Source of the DNA: Eriocheir sinensis
Lineage: Eukaryota; Arthropoda; Malacostraca; Decapoda; Varunidae
NCBI RefSeq assembly: GCF_024679095.1
Contig: NW_026111742.1
Location: 223,501-287,500 of the forward strand
DNA: 64,000 bases
Direction of reading: 5' to 3'
The notes below the pieces were generated by a model, which was given only the letters and a program-made list of their open reading frames with translations, had not been told where the DNA came from and did not search any database. Shown here one piece after another: positions 35,672-47,827 of this stretch (position 1 is its first letter; the number at the start of each line of letters is the position of its first letter). Position numbers and translations under genes: made by a program.

Positions 35672-36756
35672 CAGGCTGTTGTCCAGGCAGCTGTAAAATA
35701 CCAAACACCTCCACCCTCTCTTCCTCATCACTAATCTCTTGCTCCTCATCATCCACGCTATTTACTCTGCCTCGCCGTGGACACATTACATTCGCCTGGT
35801 GTGGCCTTTACGACTGCACCTGAAGCATTCCCTATCCTTAAATGGGCACTCCGTTGCCTTGTGGTAGCTACTGCCACACCGATTACAAGTTACACTACTA
35901 CGTGCCCCCTCACGAGGCAAGTACTTGTTTTGCAGCCTGGCCTTGTCCCACCTGCTCTTGGTTCTTTCTGGTCCCCGGGCTTCGTTCGCGGCGGCTCCAC
36001 TCTGTTCACCTGGGCTTCTTTGTGCTCCCCTCCCAGCACCTTCGCCTCCGTGGTTGCTGCCTCCATCGATAATGCCAGTTTGCACGCTTTGTCCCAAGTT
36101 AAGTCGTCGCCCTCTCGTAACAGCCTCCGCCGGATCTGTTCGCTCGACACTCCACCGACGAATCTTTCTCGAAGCTGCTCTGTTAAGTTTGCCCCAAAGC
36201 TGCAGTTTAAAGCTTTCCTCTTCAGTTCTGCCACGTAACTGCTGATTATCAGGGTTTCCCTTTGATTTTCAGAGTTGAATTTGAACCTTTCCACCACCAC
36301 TGAAACTTTGGGCGCATAGTGCTGAGTAGCGAGACGAATCAATTCCTTCAGTGTCCTCTCAGAGGGTTTCCCAGGCGCACAGGTTCCTCAGTAATTGATA
36401 CACCGTCGGGCCGCAGACAGTCAGGAGCAACGCCCGTTTCCGATTCTCCTCGGTGATATTACTGACCTCCAGGAACTCTTCGAACCTTTCTGTATAGGCC
36501 TCGAAATCTTCTCCCCCTGAGTACTGCTCCACCACTCCAATTATTGCTCCCATTCTCGTCCTCAGGGTTTCACTTGATTCCTTCAGAATCCCATCCTCGT
36601 CGCCACGTGTTGAGGAGTGAATGACACACACGAAGGAGCGGGGGTTGCGATGTATTCTATAAAGAGGCCAGACAGGGAATGTCCGATCCTCGGGCCTTGG
36701 CAGTACATGTATCCTCGGATTGCTGTTCCGAAGAGCTGCTCAGTGCTTCGGTGCCG
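35672..36756 (-). mobile_element. Ty3/gypsy-like LTR retrotransposon fragment (gag plus LTR end)
   Basis: The minus strand carries, from 36756 down: an LTR-like end with a possible TATA (CTCTTTATAG at about 36655); then a junction ending in ...CAACA, followed by TGGCGACGAGGATGGG at about 36608, which has the position and look of a primer-binding site; then gag. Everything 3' of gag (protease, RT, integrase, 3' LTR) is absent. Satellite ends at GGAGGTGTTAT on the left and resumes with GAGGTGTAATGACTAT on the right, so roughly ten satellite bases are present on both sides. Confidence 0.7.
35786..36631 (-). pseudogene. Gag polyprotein relic with CCHC zinc knuckle (Ty3/gypsy-like)
   Basis: In the family this protein packages the element RNA. 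The N-terminal part (36631-36359) has the capsid-like YTERFEEFLEVSNI and a TVCGPTVYQLL stretch. The middle (36342-35890) has VERFKFNSENQRE, SSYVAELKRKALNCSFG and ERFVGGVSSEQIRRRLL, typical of retroviral-like gag of gypsy elements. The C-terminal part has CNRCGSSYHKATEC (C-X2-C-X4-H-X4-C) followed by a second CFRCSRKGH at about 35800. A stop follows directly after this (GHTRRM then stop), and there are frame shifts near 36365 and 35950-36060. It is a broken copy. Confidence 0.78.
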
Positions 36757-39700
36757 CTGAGGTGTAATGACTATACAACAGCTGGACTGCAGTAATCTGA
36801 CACTGTAGAAAGGTGGCACTATCTGGCTCATTCATAGGGAATCAGAAGGTGTCATGTGCTGCAGAGAGGCTTGTATGTGTTATACCTATGCTAGTGAAAG
36901 GCTGGACAGCACTAATCTGACCCTGTAAAAAGGTGAAGGTGTAGGAAAGTGGCAGTCTCTGGCTCAGTGCTAGGGAATCAGAAGGTGCCATGTGCTGCAG
37001 AGAGGCTTGGAGGTGTTATATCTATGCTAGTGAAATGCTGGACTGCACTAATCTAACCCTGTAGAAAAGTGGCACTCTCAAGCTCAGTGATAGGGAATCT
37101 GAAGGTGTCATGTGCTGCAGAGAGGCTTAGAGGTGTTATAACTATGATAGTGAACGACTGGACTGCACTAATCTGGCTATCTAGGAAGGTGGCACTCTTT
37201 GGCTCAAAGGGAATCAAAAGGTCGTATATGCTGCAGAGAGGCTTGGAGGTGTTACAGCTATGCTAGTGAAAGGCTGGACTGCACTAATCTGACGAAGGTG
37301 AAGGTGTAGGAAGGTGGGACTCTCTGGCTTAGTGCTAGGGAATCAGAATGTGTCATGTGCTGCAGAGAGACTTGGAGGTGTTATAATTATGCTGCTGAGA
37401 GGCTGGACTGTACTAATCTGACCCTGTACGAAAGTGAAGATGTAGGAAGGTGGCACTGCCAAGCACTGTGCTAGGAAATTAGAATGTGTCATGTGCGGCA
37501 GGGAGGCTTGGAGGTGATATAACTATGCTAGTGAAAGGCTAGACTGCACTTTTCTGAGGTTATAGGAAGGTGAAGGTCTAGTAAGTTGGCACTATCTGGC
37601 TCTGTACGTGCTAAGGAATCAGAAGGTGTCATGTGCTACAGAGAGGCTTGAAAGGTGTTTAAACTAGGCTAGTGAAAGGCTGGACTGCACTATTTTGTCC
37701 CTGTAGGAAGGTGGCACTCTCAGGTTCAGTGCTAGGGAATCAGAAGGTGTCATGTGCTGCAGAGCGGCTTGGAAGTGTTATAACTATATTAGTGAAAGGA
37801 TGGACTGCACTAATCTGACCCTGTAGGAAGGTGCAGGGGTAGAAATGTCACTCTCAGTGCTAGGTAATCAGAAGGTGTCATGTGCTTCAGAGTTGCTTGT
37901 ACGTGTTATAACTATGCTAGTGAAACGCTGGACTGCACTAATCTGACCCCTTAGGAAATAGAAGGTGTAGGAAGATGGCACTCTCAAGGTCAGTGCTAGG
38001 GAATCATAAGGTGTCATGTGCTGCAGAGAGGCTAGGACGTGATATAAAAATCTAATGAGAAAGGCTGAACTAATCTGACCCTGTGAGAAGCTGAAGGTTT
38101 AGGAAAGTGGCACTCTCTGGCTCAGTGCTAGGGAATCAGAAGGTGTCATGTGCTGCAGAAAGTCTTGTAGGTGTTATAACTATGCTAGTGAAAGGCTGGA
38201 CTGCACTAATCTGACCCCTTAGGAAGGAGAAGGTGTAGGAAGATGGCACTCTCAAGGTCAGTGCTAGGGAATCAGAAGGTGTCATGTGCTGCAGAGAGGC
38301 TTGGAAGTGATATACATATGATAGTGAAAGGCTGGACAACACTAATCTAACCTGTAAGAAGGTGGCACTCTCTGGCTCAGTGCTAAGGAATCAGAAGGTG
38401 CCGTGTGCTGCAGAGGGGCTTGGAGGTGTTATAACGATGCTAGTGAAAGGCAGGACTGCACTAATCTGACCCTGTAGGAAGGTGTAGGTGTAGGAAGGTG
38501 GCACTCTCTGGTTATGTGTTAGGGAATCAGAAGGTGTCATGTGCTGCAGAGAGAGGCTTGGGGATGTTATAACTATGCTAGTGAAATGCTGGACTCCAGT
38601 AACCTGATTATGTAGGGAGGTGAAGGTGTAGGAAGGTGGCACTCACCGGCTCAGTCCTAGAAAATCAGAAGGTGTCATGTTCTGCAGAGATGCTTGGAGG
38701 TGTTATAACTATGCTAGTGAAGGGCTGGACTGCACTAGTCTGACCCTTTAGGCAGGTGGCACACTCAAGCTATGTGCTACGCAATCAGAATGTGTCATGT
38801 GCTGCGGAGAGGATTGGAGGTGTTATAACTACGTTAGTGAAAGGCTGGACAGCAGTAATTTGACAATGTAGGAAGGTGGCACTCTCTGGCTCAGTGCTAG
38901 AGTCTGAAGCTGCCTAGTGCTGCAGAAAGGCTTGGAGGTGTTATAACAATGCTACTCAGAAGCTGGACTGCACTAATCAGACCCTGTAGGAAGGTGAAGG
39001 TTTAGGAAGGTGGCACTCTCTGGCTCAATTCTAAGGAATCAGAAGGTTTTCATGTGCTTCAGAGAAGCTTAGAGGTGTTATAACTATGCTAGTAAAATGC
39101 TGGACTGCAAAAATCTGATCCTGCAGGAAGGCACCACTCTCAAAGTCAAGGGTAGGGAATCAGGAGGTGCCATGTGCTGCAGAAAGGCCTGGAGGTGTAA
39201 TAACTATGTTAGTGAAAGGCTAGACTGAACTAATCTGACCCTTAAAGAAGGTGAAGGTGTTAGAAGGTGGCACTCTGCATCTGTGCTGGGAAATCAGAAG
39301 GTGTCTTGTGCTGCAGAGGAGCTTGGAGGTGTTATAACTATGCTAGTGAAAGGCTGGACTGCACTAATTTGTCCCTGTAGGAAGGTGAAAGTGTAGGAAG
39401 TTGGCACTCTCAAGCTCAGTGCTAGGGAATCAGAAGGTGTCATTTGCAGCAAAGAGGTTTGGAGGTGTTATACCTATGCTGGTGAAAGGCTGGACTGCAG
39501 TAATCTGACTCTGTAGAAAGGTGGCATACTCTGTCTCAGTGCTAGGGAATCAGAAGGTGTCATGTACTGCCTAGAGGCTTGGATGTATTATAAGTATGCT
39601 AGTGAAAGGTTGAACTAAACTAATCTGACCCTTTTGGAAGGGGAAGGTGTAAGAAGGTGGCACTCTCAAGCTATGTGCTAGGGAATCGGAAGGTGTCATG

Positions 39701-41423
39701 TGCTGCAGAGAGGCTTGGAAGAGTTTTAACAATGGTACTAATAGCCTGGACTGGACTAATCTGACCCTGTTGGAAGGTGAAGGTCTAGGAAGGTGGCACT
39801 CTCTCACTCAGTACTAGGGAATCAGAAGGTGTCATGTGCTGCAGAGAGGTTTGCAGATGTTATAATTATGGTAGTGAAAGGCTGGACTGCACTAATCTGA
39901 CCCCGTAGGAAGGTGAAGGTGTATGAAGGTGTAACTCTCAAGCTCAGTGATACGGAATCAGAAGGTGCCATGTGCTGCATAAAGGATTGGAGGTGTTATA
40001 ACTATGCTAGTGAAAACCTGGACTGCACTACTCTGACCCTGTAGAAAGGTGTAGCTATAGGAAGGTTTCAGTCTCTGGCTCAGTGCAGGGGAATCAGAAG
40101 ATTTCATGTGCTATATAGTAACTTGGAGGTGTTATAACTATGCTAGTGGAAGGCTGAACTACACTAATCTGACCCTATAGGAAGGTGGCACTGTAAGGCT
40201 CAGTGCTAGGGAATCAAAAGGTGTCATGTGCTGCAGAGAGGCTTGGAGGTATTTTAACTAGTCTAGTGAAAGGTTGGACTGCACTAATCTGACCCTATAG
40301 GAAGGTTGCACTTTCTGGCTCAGTGCAAAGGAATCAGCAGTTGTCATGTGCTGCATAGAGGCTCTGGTGTTATAACTATGCTAGTGTACGGTTGGAATTC
40401 ACTAATCTGACCCTATAGTAGGGTGGCACTCTCTGGCTTAGTGTTATGGAATCAGAAGGTGTCCTGTGCTGCAGAGAGGCTTGGAGGTGTTATAGCTATG
40501 ATAGTGAAAGGCTGGACTGCACTAATTTGACCCTGTTGGAATGCGCAACTGTGGGAGGTGGCACTCTCTGGCTCAGTGTTAGGGAGTCAGAAGATGTCAT
40601 GTGCTGCAGAGAGGCTTGGAGGTGTTATAACTATGCTAGTGAAAGGCTGGACTGCACTATTCTGAACCTGTAGGAAGGTGAAGGCGTAGGAATGTGGCAC
40701 TCTCTGGCTCAGTGCTAGGGAATCAGAAGGTGTCATGTGCTGCAGAAAGTCTTGTAGGTGTTATAACTATGCTAGTGAAAGGCTGGACTGCACTAATCTG
40801 ACCCTGTAGGAAGGTGGCACTCACTGGCTTCGTGCTAGGGAATCAGAAGGTGTCATGTGCTGCAGAGAGGCATGGAGGCGTTATTCCTGTGCTGCTGAAA
40901 GGCTGGACTGCACTAATATGACCCTGTAGGGATGTTAAGGCGTTGGGAGGTGGCACTCTCAAGCTCTGTGATAGGGAATCAAAAGGTGTCATGTGCTGCA
41001 GAGAGGCTTGGAGGTGTTATAACTATACTAGTGATAGGCTGGACTGCACTAATCTGACACTTTAGAAAGGTGATGGTGTAGGAATGTGGCATTCGCTGGC
41101 TCAGTGGTAGCGGATCAGAAGGTGTAATGTGCTTCAGAGAGGCTCGGATGTGTTATAACTATGCTAGTGTAATCTGGACTGCACTGATCTGACCCTGTAT
41201 GTAGGTGTCACTCTCTGGCTTAGGGCTAGTGAATCAGAAGGTGTCATGTGCTGTAGAGTGTCTTGGAGGTGGTATAACCATGCTAGTGAAAGGCTGGACT
41301 GCACTGATCTGATCCTGTTGGAAGGCGAAGGTGTAGGAAGGTGACACTCTCAAGCTCTGTGCTAGGCAATCATAAGGTTTCATGTACTGCAGAGAGGCTT
41401 GGAGGTCTTATAACTATGCTAGT
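36757..41423 (+). repeat. 120/137-bp satellite array, segment 4 (longest)
   Basis: About 4.7 kb of uninterrupted satellite (roughly 37 units) lies in the same orientation, with both the 120-bp form and the form carrying the doubled GTAGGAAGGTG lead. CTGCAG is retained in most units. Short frames here are translations of the repeat on either strand. It ends after ACTATGCTAGTG at 41423. Confidence 0.94.
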
Positions 41424-41533
41424 GTGTTGCCTTCAGCCTCGATCCTCTGTTTTTAATATATTACTATTAAGTGAGTTACATAGTTGTTAGGGTTACGCAA
41501 TACAATGTTAAATTATGATTAAGTTTATTCACA

Positions 41534-41700
41534 TTCTGTTGGTGTATAATGGTAGCGAAGCTATTCTAGTTAAGTAGCAAAATTATTTACACTTCAGCAT
41601 TCTGTTGGTAATGATAGCGAGCTTATTGAAGTTAATTAACAATGCTATTGACAACTCACTCTGTTGGTAATGGAAGCGAGCTTTCACCGAAGTACTCTAC
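41534..41700 (+). repeat. Three degenerate ~65-75-bp repeats (TTCTGTTGGTAATG...)
   Basis: Related motifs (A)TTCTGTTGGT, TGGTAGCGAAGCT or TGATAGCGAGCTT, and AAGTTAA-like stretches recur at about 41535, 41599 and 41660 with intervening AT-rich sequence. They lie at the 5' side of the unidentified insert. Confidence 0.6.
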
Positions 41701-41761
41701 AATACTGATTAGAACTCGTCATTCCAATCACCAGAAGGGCCTACCCATATGGGATACTTTC

Positions 41762-42145
<384 letters not shown>

Positions 42146-42673
42146 GATAGATAGATATAGAGTCCTGGCAATAGCTATCAAAACTTCCCAAGTCAAATTT
42201 CTATGGTGCAGAATTATACAAAAAATGTCTCCTTCAACCAGCGATCGATATGCGTTCACAAAGATGAGTATGGGGAAGGTATTGGTGTGGGGTTAAGATA
42301 CCAAGGGGTGATCATGAGCCCACACAAAAGGGATATTCACGTAATACGTTGTGACACACAACAAGTGAGGTACCAGCTCAGTCAGTATGCTAGGGAACTT
42401 GTGGGGGTGAGGTCAAGACGGTGTGTGTCAATTCAACTCTTTAAGTAACCTTAACATTGTATCAATATAACACTAACAAGCTTGGTGACTAGGAGCTGGG
42501 TTCAACGTATCAGTAGGTATGAGGTCGAGACGGTGAGTGAGGAGACTCTCTCACACAGTCGGCTTCTTACCTCTTCCACTGCCCGCAGGTAGCCAGAGGC
42601 TAGTGAACGCATTGATCAGTGGTTTAGTTAACATCAATTGGCTTGTTCCGCTGTTCAGAAAGAGTTTCGAAGC

Positions 42674-42781
42674 AAGGAATCAGAATGCGTCATGTGCTGC
42701 AGAGAGACTTGGAGGTGTTTTAACTATGCTAGTGAAAGGCTGGACTGCACTAATCTGTCCCTGTAGGAAGGTGAAGGTGTA
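42674..42781 (+). repeat. Single satellite unit between two inserts
   Basis: One satellite unit (AAGGAATCAG to GGTGAAGGTGT) is left between the 41424-42673 insert and the 3' end of the L2-like LINE. It keeps CTGCAG and the usual orientation. Confidence 0.88.
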
Positions 42782-44541
42782 CAAAGGACAAACAAACAAC
42801 AGCAGACCTGATGGTTCTTACGAGGCTGTTTGCGACAAGCTACACTAACTATCTAATCAAAGGTGGAAGATGAAGGACAGCAAAGGCGAAGGCTCCTTCC
42901 ACCCCCCCATCCCTCCAGCCAAAGCTGGCAGGAAAGGAAAAAGAACCATGCAGCATGGAAAGAGGAAAGAGGAAAGAACTACCATTACTGCTACCACTAA
43001 CCGGGCGATAAAAGCGGACAAGGACACCAGTATTCGAAAAAACTTAACGTTATTATGGCAATGAGTAATATCTTAGTTGCTGATTGGATTCAAAATACTT
43101 GTCTAATCTATTCTTGAAAGCCATAACTGTTGTACTATCAACGACATCACAGGGTAGAGAGTTCCAAACATTAACAACTCGATTGAAAGAAGTGTTTAGC
43201 TTCGTGCGACGATAATCTTTTACCACTTATTCTCAAATTTTGATTTCTTCTTGTTCTATCTGATCGATCAATTGTAAAGTAATCTTCCGCATTAATATCA
43301 CTGAATCCTTTAAACATTTTAAACACTTCTATTAGATCGCCTCGCATTCTTCGTTTTGATAGGCTGAATAAATTTACTTCTTTAAGCCTTTGTTCATATG
43401 ACAAATTTTTCAACCTAGGAATCATCTTTGTTACTCTTCTTTTATATGTCTTTTCAGTAATAGTGAGACCAAAACTGTACACAGTACTCTAGACGGGGTC
43501 GAACCAACGAATTATACAGGTGTAAGTACTTGTTCCGATGTAGTATTAAAGACTCGTCCGATAAAGCCAAACAATTTGTTTGGAGTTTTAACTACCTCTG
43601 AACAATGCTGACCTGGCTTTAAATCGCTTGATATAGTGATTCCAAGATCCTTTTCTTTACTTACTGCAGAAAGTTGTAGGCCATTCATTACGTACCGAAC
43701 GCGACTGTTATTTTTTCCGATGTGCAACACTTTACATTTGTCAACGTTTAATTTCATTTGCCATTGATTGGCCCAACGTGCAAGTCGATCTAGATCTGAT
43801 TGTAAAACTTCTTCGTCGAGTGTCGCAGTTACTTTACTAGCAAATTTTTGTATCATCAGCAAATTTTGATACTTTGCAAGTGAGCCCATCATCGATATTA
43901 TTAACATAAATTAAGAAGAGCATGGGGCCAAGCACTGATCCTTGAGGTGCGCAGCTTCTGACATCGAGCCAGTTAGATGTAACATCGTTTAGAACTACTC
44001 TCTGTTTCCGCTCAGAGAGCCAGTCCGCAAGCCAATTGTGAATGTTACCCGAGATACCGTGCGCCAGTAGTCTGCTGAGCAATCGTTGGTGGGGGACCTT
44101 ATCAAATGTCTTTTGAAAATCCAGATATATGATATCTACTGATCTGCTTTCATCGAACACCTAAAATATATAATGAAAAAAATCAAGTAGGTTAGTTTAA
44201 CACAAACGTTTAATACGGAAGCCATGTTGCGAATTATTTATTATATTATTTTCTTCGAAGAATTTCACCATATTGTCGCGAATGATAGTTTCCATTAACT
44301 TACAAACAATCGATGTCAGGCTAATTGGTCGATAGTTTCCTGGATGAGACTTTTTGAAAATTGGTGTGACATTTGCTATTTTCCAATCCGACGAAACTTT
44401 TCCAGCTGTTAAAGATTTATTGAATATGATGGAGAGCGGCATACAAATTTGATGTTTGATTTCTTTTAAGACCCTAGGGGTAGTTTTGTCTGGACCAGGA
44501 GTTTTGATTACTTTAATTTTTTTCAATTGTGCGTAAAATGT
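42782..44541 (-). mobile_element. CR1/L2-like LINE, unit A copy (5'-truncated)
   Basis: This is a minus-strand LINE. The 3' UTR occupies 42782-43060 and ends with a TTGTTTGTTTGTCC-type 3' end abutting the satellite. The RT-coding part runs 43080-44526. The 5' end is truncated and directly abuts the 3' end of Jockey-like copy J3 (44542). The same composite is present at 53993-55762 (unit B), so both copies descend from one insertion that was duplicated. Confidence 0.85.
43080..44526 (-). pseudogene. CR1/L2-like reverse transcriptase relic (unit A)
   Basis: RT blocks read in order on the minus strand are TPGPDKTTPRVLK and NYRPISLTSIVCKLMETII (44526-44197); VDIIYLDFQKTFDKVPHQRL, PQGSVLGPMLFLIYVN and the catalytic FADDTKI (44160-43837); LQSDLDRLARWANQWQMKLN with VDKCKVLHIG (43907-43512); and a C-terminal YKRRVTKMIPRLKNLSYEQR region (43482-43171). 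A stop after the GFRIKRLC block (about 44195), also present in unit B, and shifts near 43850 and 43500 break it. Family role: reverse transcription of the LINE RNA. It is not functional. Confidence 0.83.
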
Positions 44542-46406
44542 AAAAAAAAGCTCGCTAATCGCTGCTCCCAGAAATAATCAAATGAGGTGGCCGAAAGAAA
44601 GGTCAGTTTCGGGAGGAGAGGTGTCCTGATACCCTCCTCTTGAAAGAGCTCAAGTCGTAGGCAGGAGGATATACAGATGAAGGAAGATTGTTCCAGAGTT
44701 TACCAGCGTGAAGGATGAAACAGTGAAGATGCTGGTTAATTCTTGCAATAGGGGTTTGGACAGTAGAGGGAGAAAGTCGTGTGCAGCAGGACCGCAGGAA
44801 AGGGGGTGGGGAGGCATGCAGTTAGTAAGTTCAGAAGAGCAGTCAGCGTGAAAATAGCTGCAGAAGATAGGAAGAGGCACCATCGCGACGGAATTAAAAG
44901 GTGAAGACTACCAGTAGGAGGAGGAAAACTGATGAGACGAAGAGCCTTAGTGGAGCCCCCACACGTGAGATGCCTACTCCATACGAGGGCGGACAATGCC
45001 ACTGTATACGGATAGCAACTGTGCGGGGGAGAATAACTGGCGGAGACGATACAGAACGCCCAACCTTGAGGAAGCTGATTTATCGAGAGATGAGATGAAG
45101 TTTCAGTTGAGATTTTGAGTTAAGGATAGACTGAGGATATTTGATGTTGAAGAAAGTGCCAGCTGAGTGTTGGCGACGAATGGGGGATAGGTGTTTGGAA
45201 GATTGTTTCGAGCTGATAGGGTGAAATTAAGTTTTGATGCACTTAATGACACAAGGTTCCTTCTATCCCAATCGGAAATGATAGCAAGGTCTGAGGTTTA
45301 ACTGTTCTGCAGCTTCCAGTCTGGAGTCGTGTACTTCCTGTTGAGATGGCCTTCTATTGAAAGAAGTCGAATAATGCAAAGTGGAGTCGTCGGCGAATGA
45401 GTGGACAGGACAGTTTGTTATGGAAAGATTATTGATGAATAACGGGAAGAGAGTGGGTGATAGAACAGAGCCTTGTGGAACACCACTGTTGATAGGTTTA
45501 GGGGAAGAACAGTGACCGTCTACCACCGCAGAGATAAAACGGCCGGAAAGGAAACTGGATATAAAGGAACAAAGACAGGGATATAATCCTAAAGAGGGCA
45601 GTTTAGAAAGCAGAAACTTTTGCCAGACTCTATCGAAAGCTTTAGATATGTCACCGAAACGGCTAAGAGAGGATGACCAGGAGTCAGTTAAGAGAGCAAG
45701 AAGATCGCCAGTATAACGCTCATTGCGGAACCCATACTGGCGATCGATCAGATAGAAGGTTAGAAGTGGAGAGGTGCTTTCGAATAATCCGGTTAAGGAT
45801 TGATTCAAAAGGTTTAGATAGACAGGAAAGTGAAGTAATAGGGCGGTAGTTTGAGGGATTGGAACGGTCACCCTTCTTAGGCACAGGCTGTACAAAGGAA
45901 AACTTCAAGCAAGAAGGAAAGGTAGATGTTGACAGGCAGAGGCGAAAGAGTTTGACCAGGCAGGGTGTCATCACGGAGGCAAAGTTTTTAAGGACAATAT
46001 AAGGCATTCCATCAGGTAAATTAGACTGCTGAGAGTTAAGGCCAGGGGGCATAGAAAACATCATTATGAAAAATCTTAATAATAGGTATAAAGGAGTCAG
46101 AGGGGGTATGAGTAGGAGGAATATGCCCAGAATCGTCCAGGTTGGAGTTCTTACAGAATGTGTGAGCAAAGAGTTCAGCCTTAGAGATAGATAAGACGGC
46201 AGTGCTCCCGTCAGGGTTACGGAGAGGAGGGAAAGAGGAAGAAGTAAAATTGGTGATATTGTTGCTAGGTACCAGAAGTCAAGGGATGAATTAGAGAAAG
46301 CAAGGTGTTGACATTTCTATTGATAACAGAGGTTTTGTAAAGTCGGAGAATAGATTTGGCACGATACCGTGCTGAAATGTAAAGTTCATGGTTAGTGAAA
46401 GTTAGT
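44542..46406 (-). mobile_element. Jockey-like LINE copy J3 (unit A), truncated at both ends
   Basis: It is the same family as J1 (3' region GCTCGCTAATCGCTGCTCCC on plus at 44550). The last part of the 3' UTR found in J1 and J2 is missing and replaced by the L2-like LINE. The 5' truncation corresponds to J1 position about 30080 and is followed by satellite TAGTGATCGG, the same unit position at which J1 ends on its 5' side. Compared with copy J4 it has a deletion of about 30 bp at 44949. Confidence 0.85.
44650..46169 (-). pseudogene. Reverse transcriptase relic of LINE copy J3
   Basis: Minus-strand fragments include PVPKKGDRSNPSNYRPI (46169-45720), DRQYGFRNERYTGDLLALL, DISKAFDRVWQK, SGVPQGSVLSPTLF and the catalytic SFADDSTLHY (45895-45263), and a short C-terminal remnant (45002-44650). 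The frame is broken around 45750 and after about 45260. Endonuclease sequence is absent through 5' truncation. Confidence 0.8.
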
Positions 46407-46969
46407 TAGTGATCGGCTGCAATACACTCGTCTGACGCTGGAGGAAGGCGAAGGTGTAGATAGGTTGCACTCTCAACCTCAGTGCTAGGAAATTAGTTGA
46501 CATGTGCTGCAGAGAGGCTTGGAGGTGTTGTAAATATGCTAGTGAAAGGCTGGACTAAACTAATCTGACCGTGAAGGAAGATGGTGTAGGAAGGTGGCAC
46601 TCTTTGGATCAGTGCTACGGAATCAGAAGGTGTAATGTGCTTTAGAGAGGCGTGGAGGTGTTATAGTTATGCTAGTGAAAGGCTGGACTGCACTAATCTG
46701 TCGCTGTAGGAGGTGAACGTGTAGGAAGGTGGCACTCTCTGGCTCAGTTCAAGGGAATTAGGTGTCATGTGCTTCAGAGAGGCTTGGGTGTTTTAACTAT
46801 GCTAGTGAAAGGCTGGACTGCACTATTCTGACGTTGTAGAAAGATAAACGTATAGGAAGGTGGCACTCTCTGGCTCAGTGCTAGGGAATCAGACGGTGTC
46901 ATGTGCTGTAGAGAGGCTTGGAGGCTGACCTTGTAGGAAGATGAATGTGTAGGAAGGTGACACTCTCTG
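46407..46969 (+). repeat. 120/137-bp satellite array, segment 5 (unit A)
   Basis: Four to five satellite units run from the J3 5' end to CACTCTCTG, where the hairpin-bearing insert begins. They are near-identical in order and variants to 57673-58237. Confidence 0.92.
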
Positions 46970-47827
46970 TAACGACTTAAAGAGCTAACTTTTCGGATGT
47001 CTCATTCAATATAATAACGATAATAACAGCTGACTGATCGCCTCCGCGCACTAATGATCGTGTCTGAGGTGCTGTGTCAATAAAAATACGGACAAACAGC
47101 TGTTCAAGGGGGGAGGCGCCAATTAAAACAAGCAATGTAGCATTAAAGGTGATTATAGTATGGTACCTAATAAGTAATGCACACTTTCCGTCATTATTTC
47201 CTACATAGCTCATGCACATAGGCATACTTAATATAAGCACGTAAAACATATCTTCTACAGTAACTTCATACAGGTAGGAATAAGTAATAACTTTCGTATC
47301 TGTGGCTTGGAGGGACGGGTGCGTCGTCTGCCGCGTTCACCGTCACCCGCTGTTCCGCGAGCGTACACCCGTCCTCAAGCCAAGGATACAAAACTTATTC
47401 ATAATGCTTAATACAATGATTCCTACCTGTATGAAGTTACTGTGAAAATTTATGCCCGTTATCCCTTCAAAACTGGCATACTTATTATTGTACTTTGTTT
47501 CTTAGGTGATGTCATTGATTGTTAAAGTAGAGTGCCGCCATTCAATTAAATTACGAATATTTTTTTTAATCATAAAACTAGTTAGATTATCTTAATCATA
47601 TATATTTGGTACGTGTCTTTGATACAACGCATAACGTCATGAACAGCCAATCAGGTGAAGGGGGGGGCGGAGCTTAGCCAGAATTGGGAGGGCTTTTCGG
47701 CGTAAATAATTATTATTGGCAAAGTAATTTGAACAGAGAATAGAAGTAAAGTTAAAAGCTACTGCTAAAAGGACAGCTTATAGCAGAACTTCTAAAATTA
47801 CTGCTATTAGTATTTATTGATACCGCC
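46970..47827. mobile_element. Unidentified insert with collapsed hairpin (unit A)
   Basis: It starts TAACGACTTAAAGAGC and ends ...TATTTATTGATACCGCC. The satellite lacks GGCTCAGTGCTAGGGAAT-equivalent bases across the site. It carries the left hairpin arm (47122-47321) and only a short right arm (47365-47443). The right two-thirds of that arm, present in unit B, is gone. A CCAAT/GC-box cluster lies at 47647-47673. No protein is recognised. It could be a non-autonomous DNA element or part of an LTR. Confidence 0.55.
47647..47673 (+). promoter_or_regulatory. Promoter-like CCAAT box plus GC box (unit A)
   Basis: AGCCAAT at 47645-47651 is followed 12 bp later by GGGGCGGAGC at 47664-47673, a consensus-like Sp/KLF site. 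A CGTCAT half-site lies just upstream, and AT-rich CGTAAATAATTATT begins at 47701. The arrangement resembles a Pol II proximal promoter, perhaps of the inserted element. Function is unproven. Confidence 0.35.

Noticed and set aside
35641..36245. Plus-strand frames over the gypsy region
   Set aside because: They are shadows of the minus-strand gag, which shows CCHC knuckle and capsid-like motifs. The plus-strand translations have no recognisable domain.
42203..42448. 81-codon frame in the unidentified insert
   Set aside because: It has no recognisable domain, no repeat homologue and no supporting signals. Its length is within chance for this composition.
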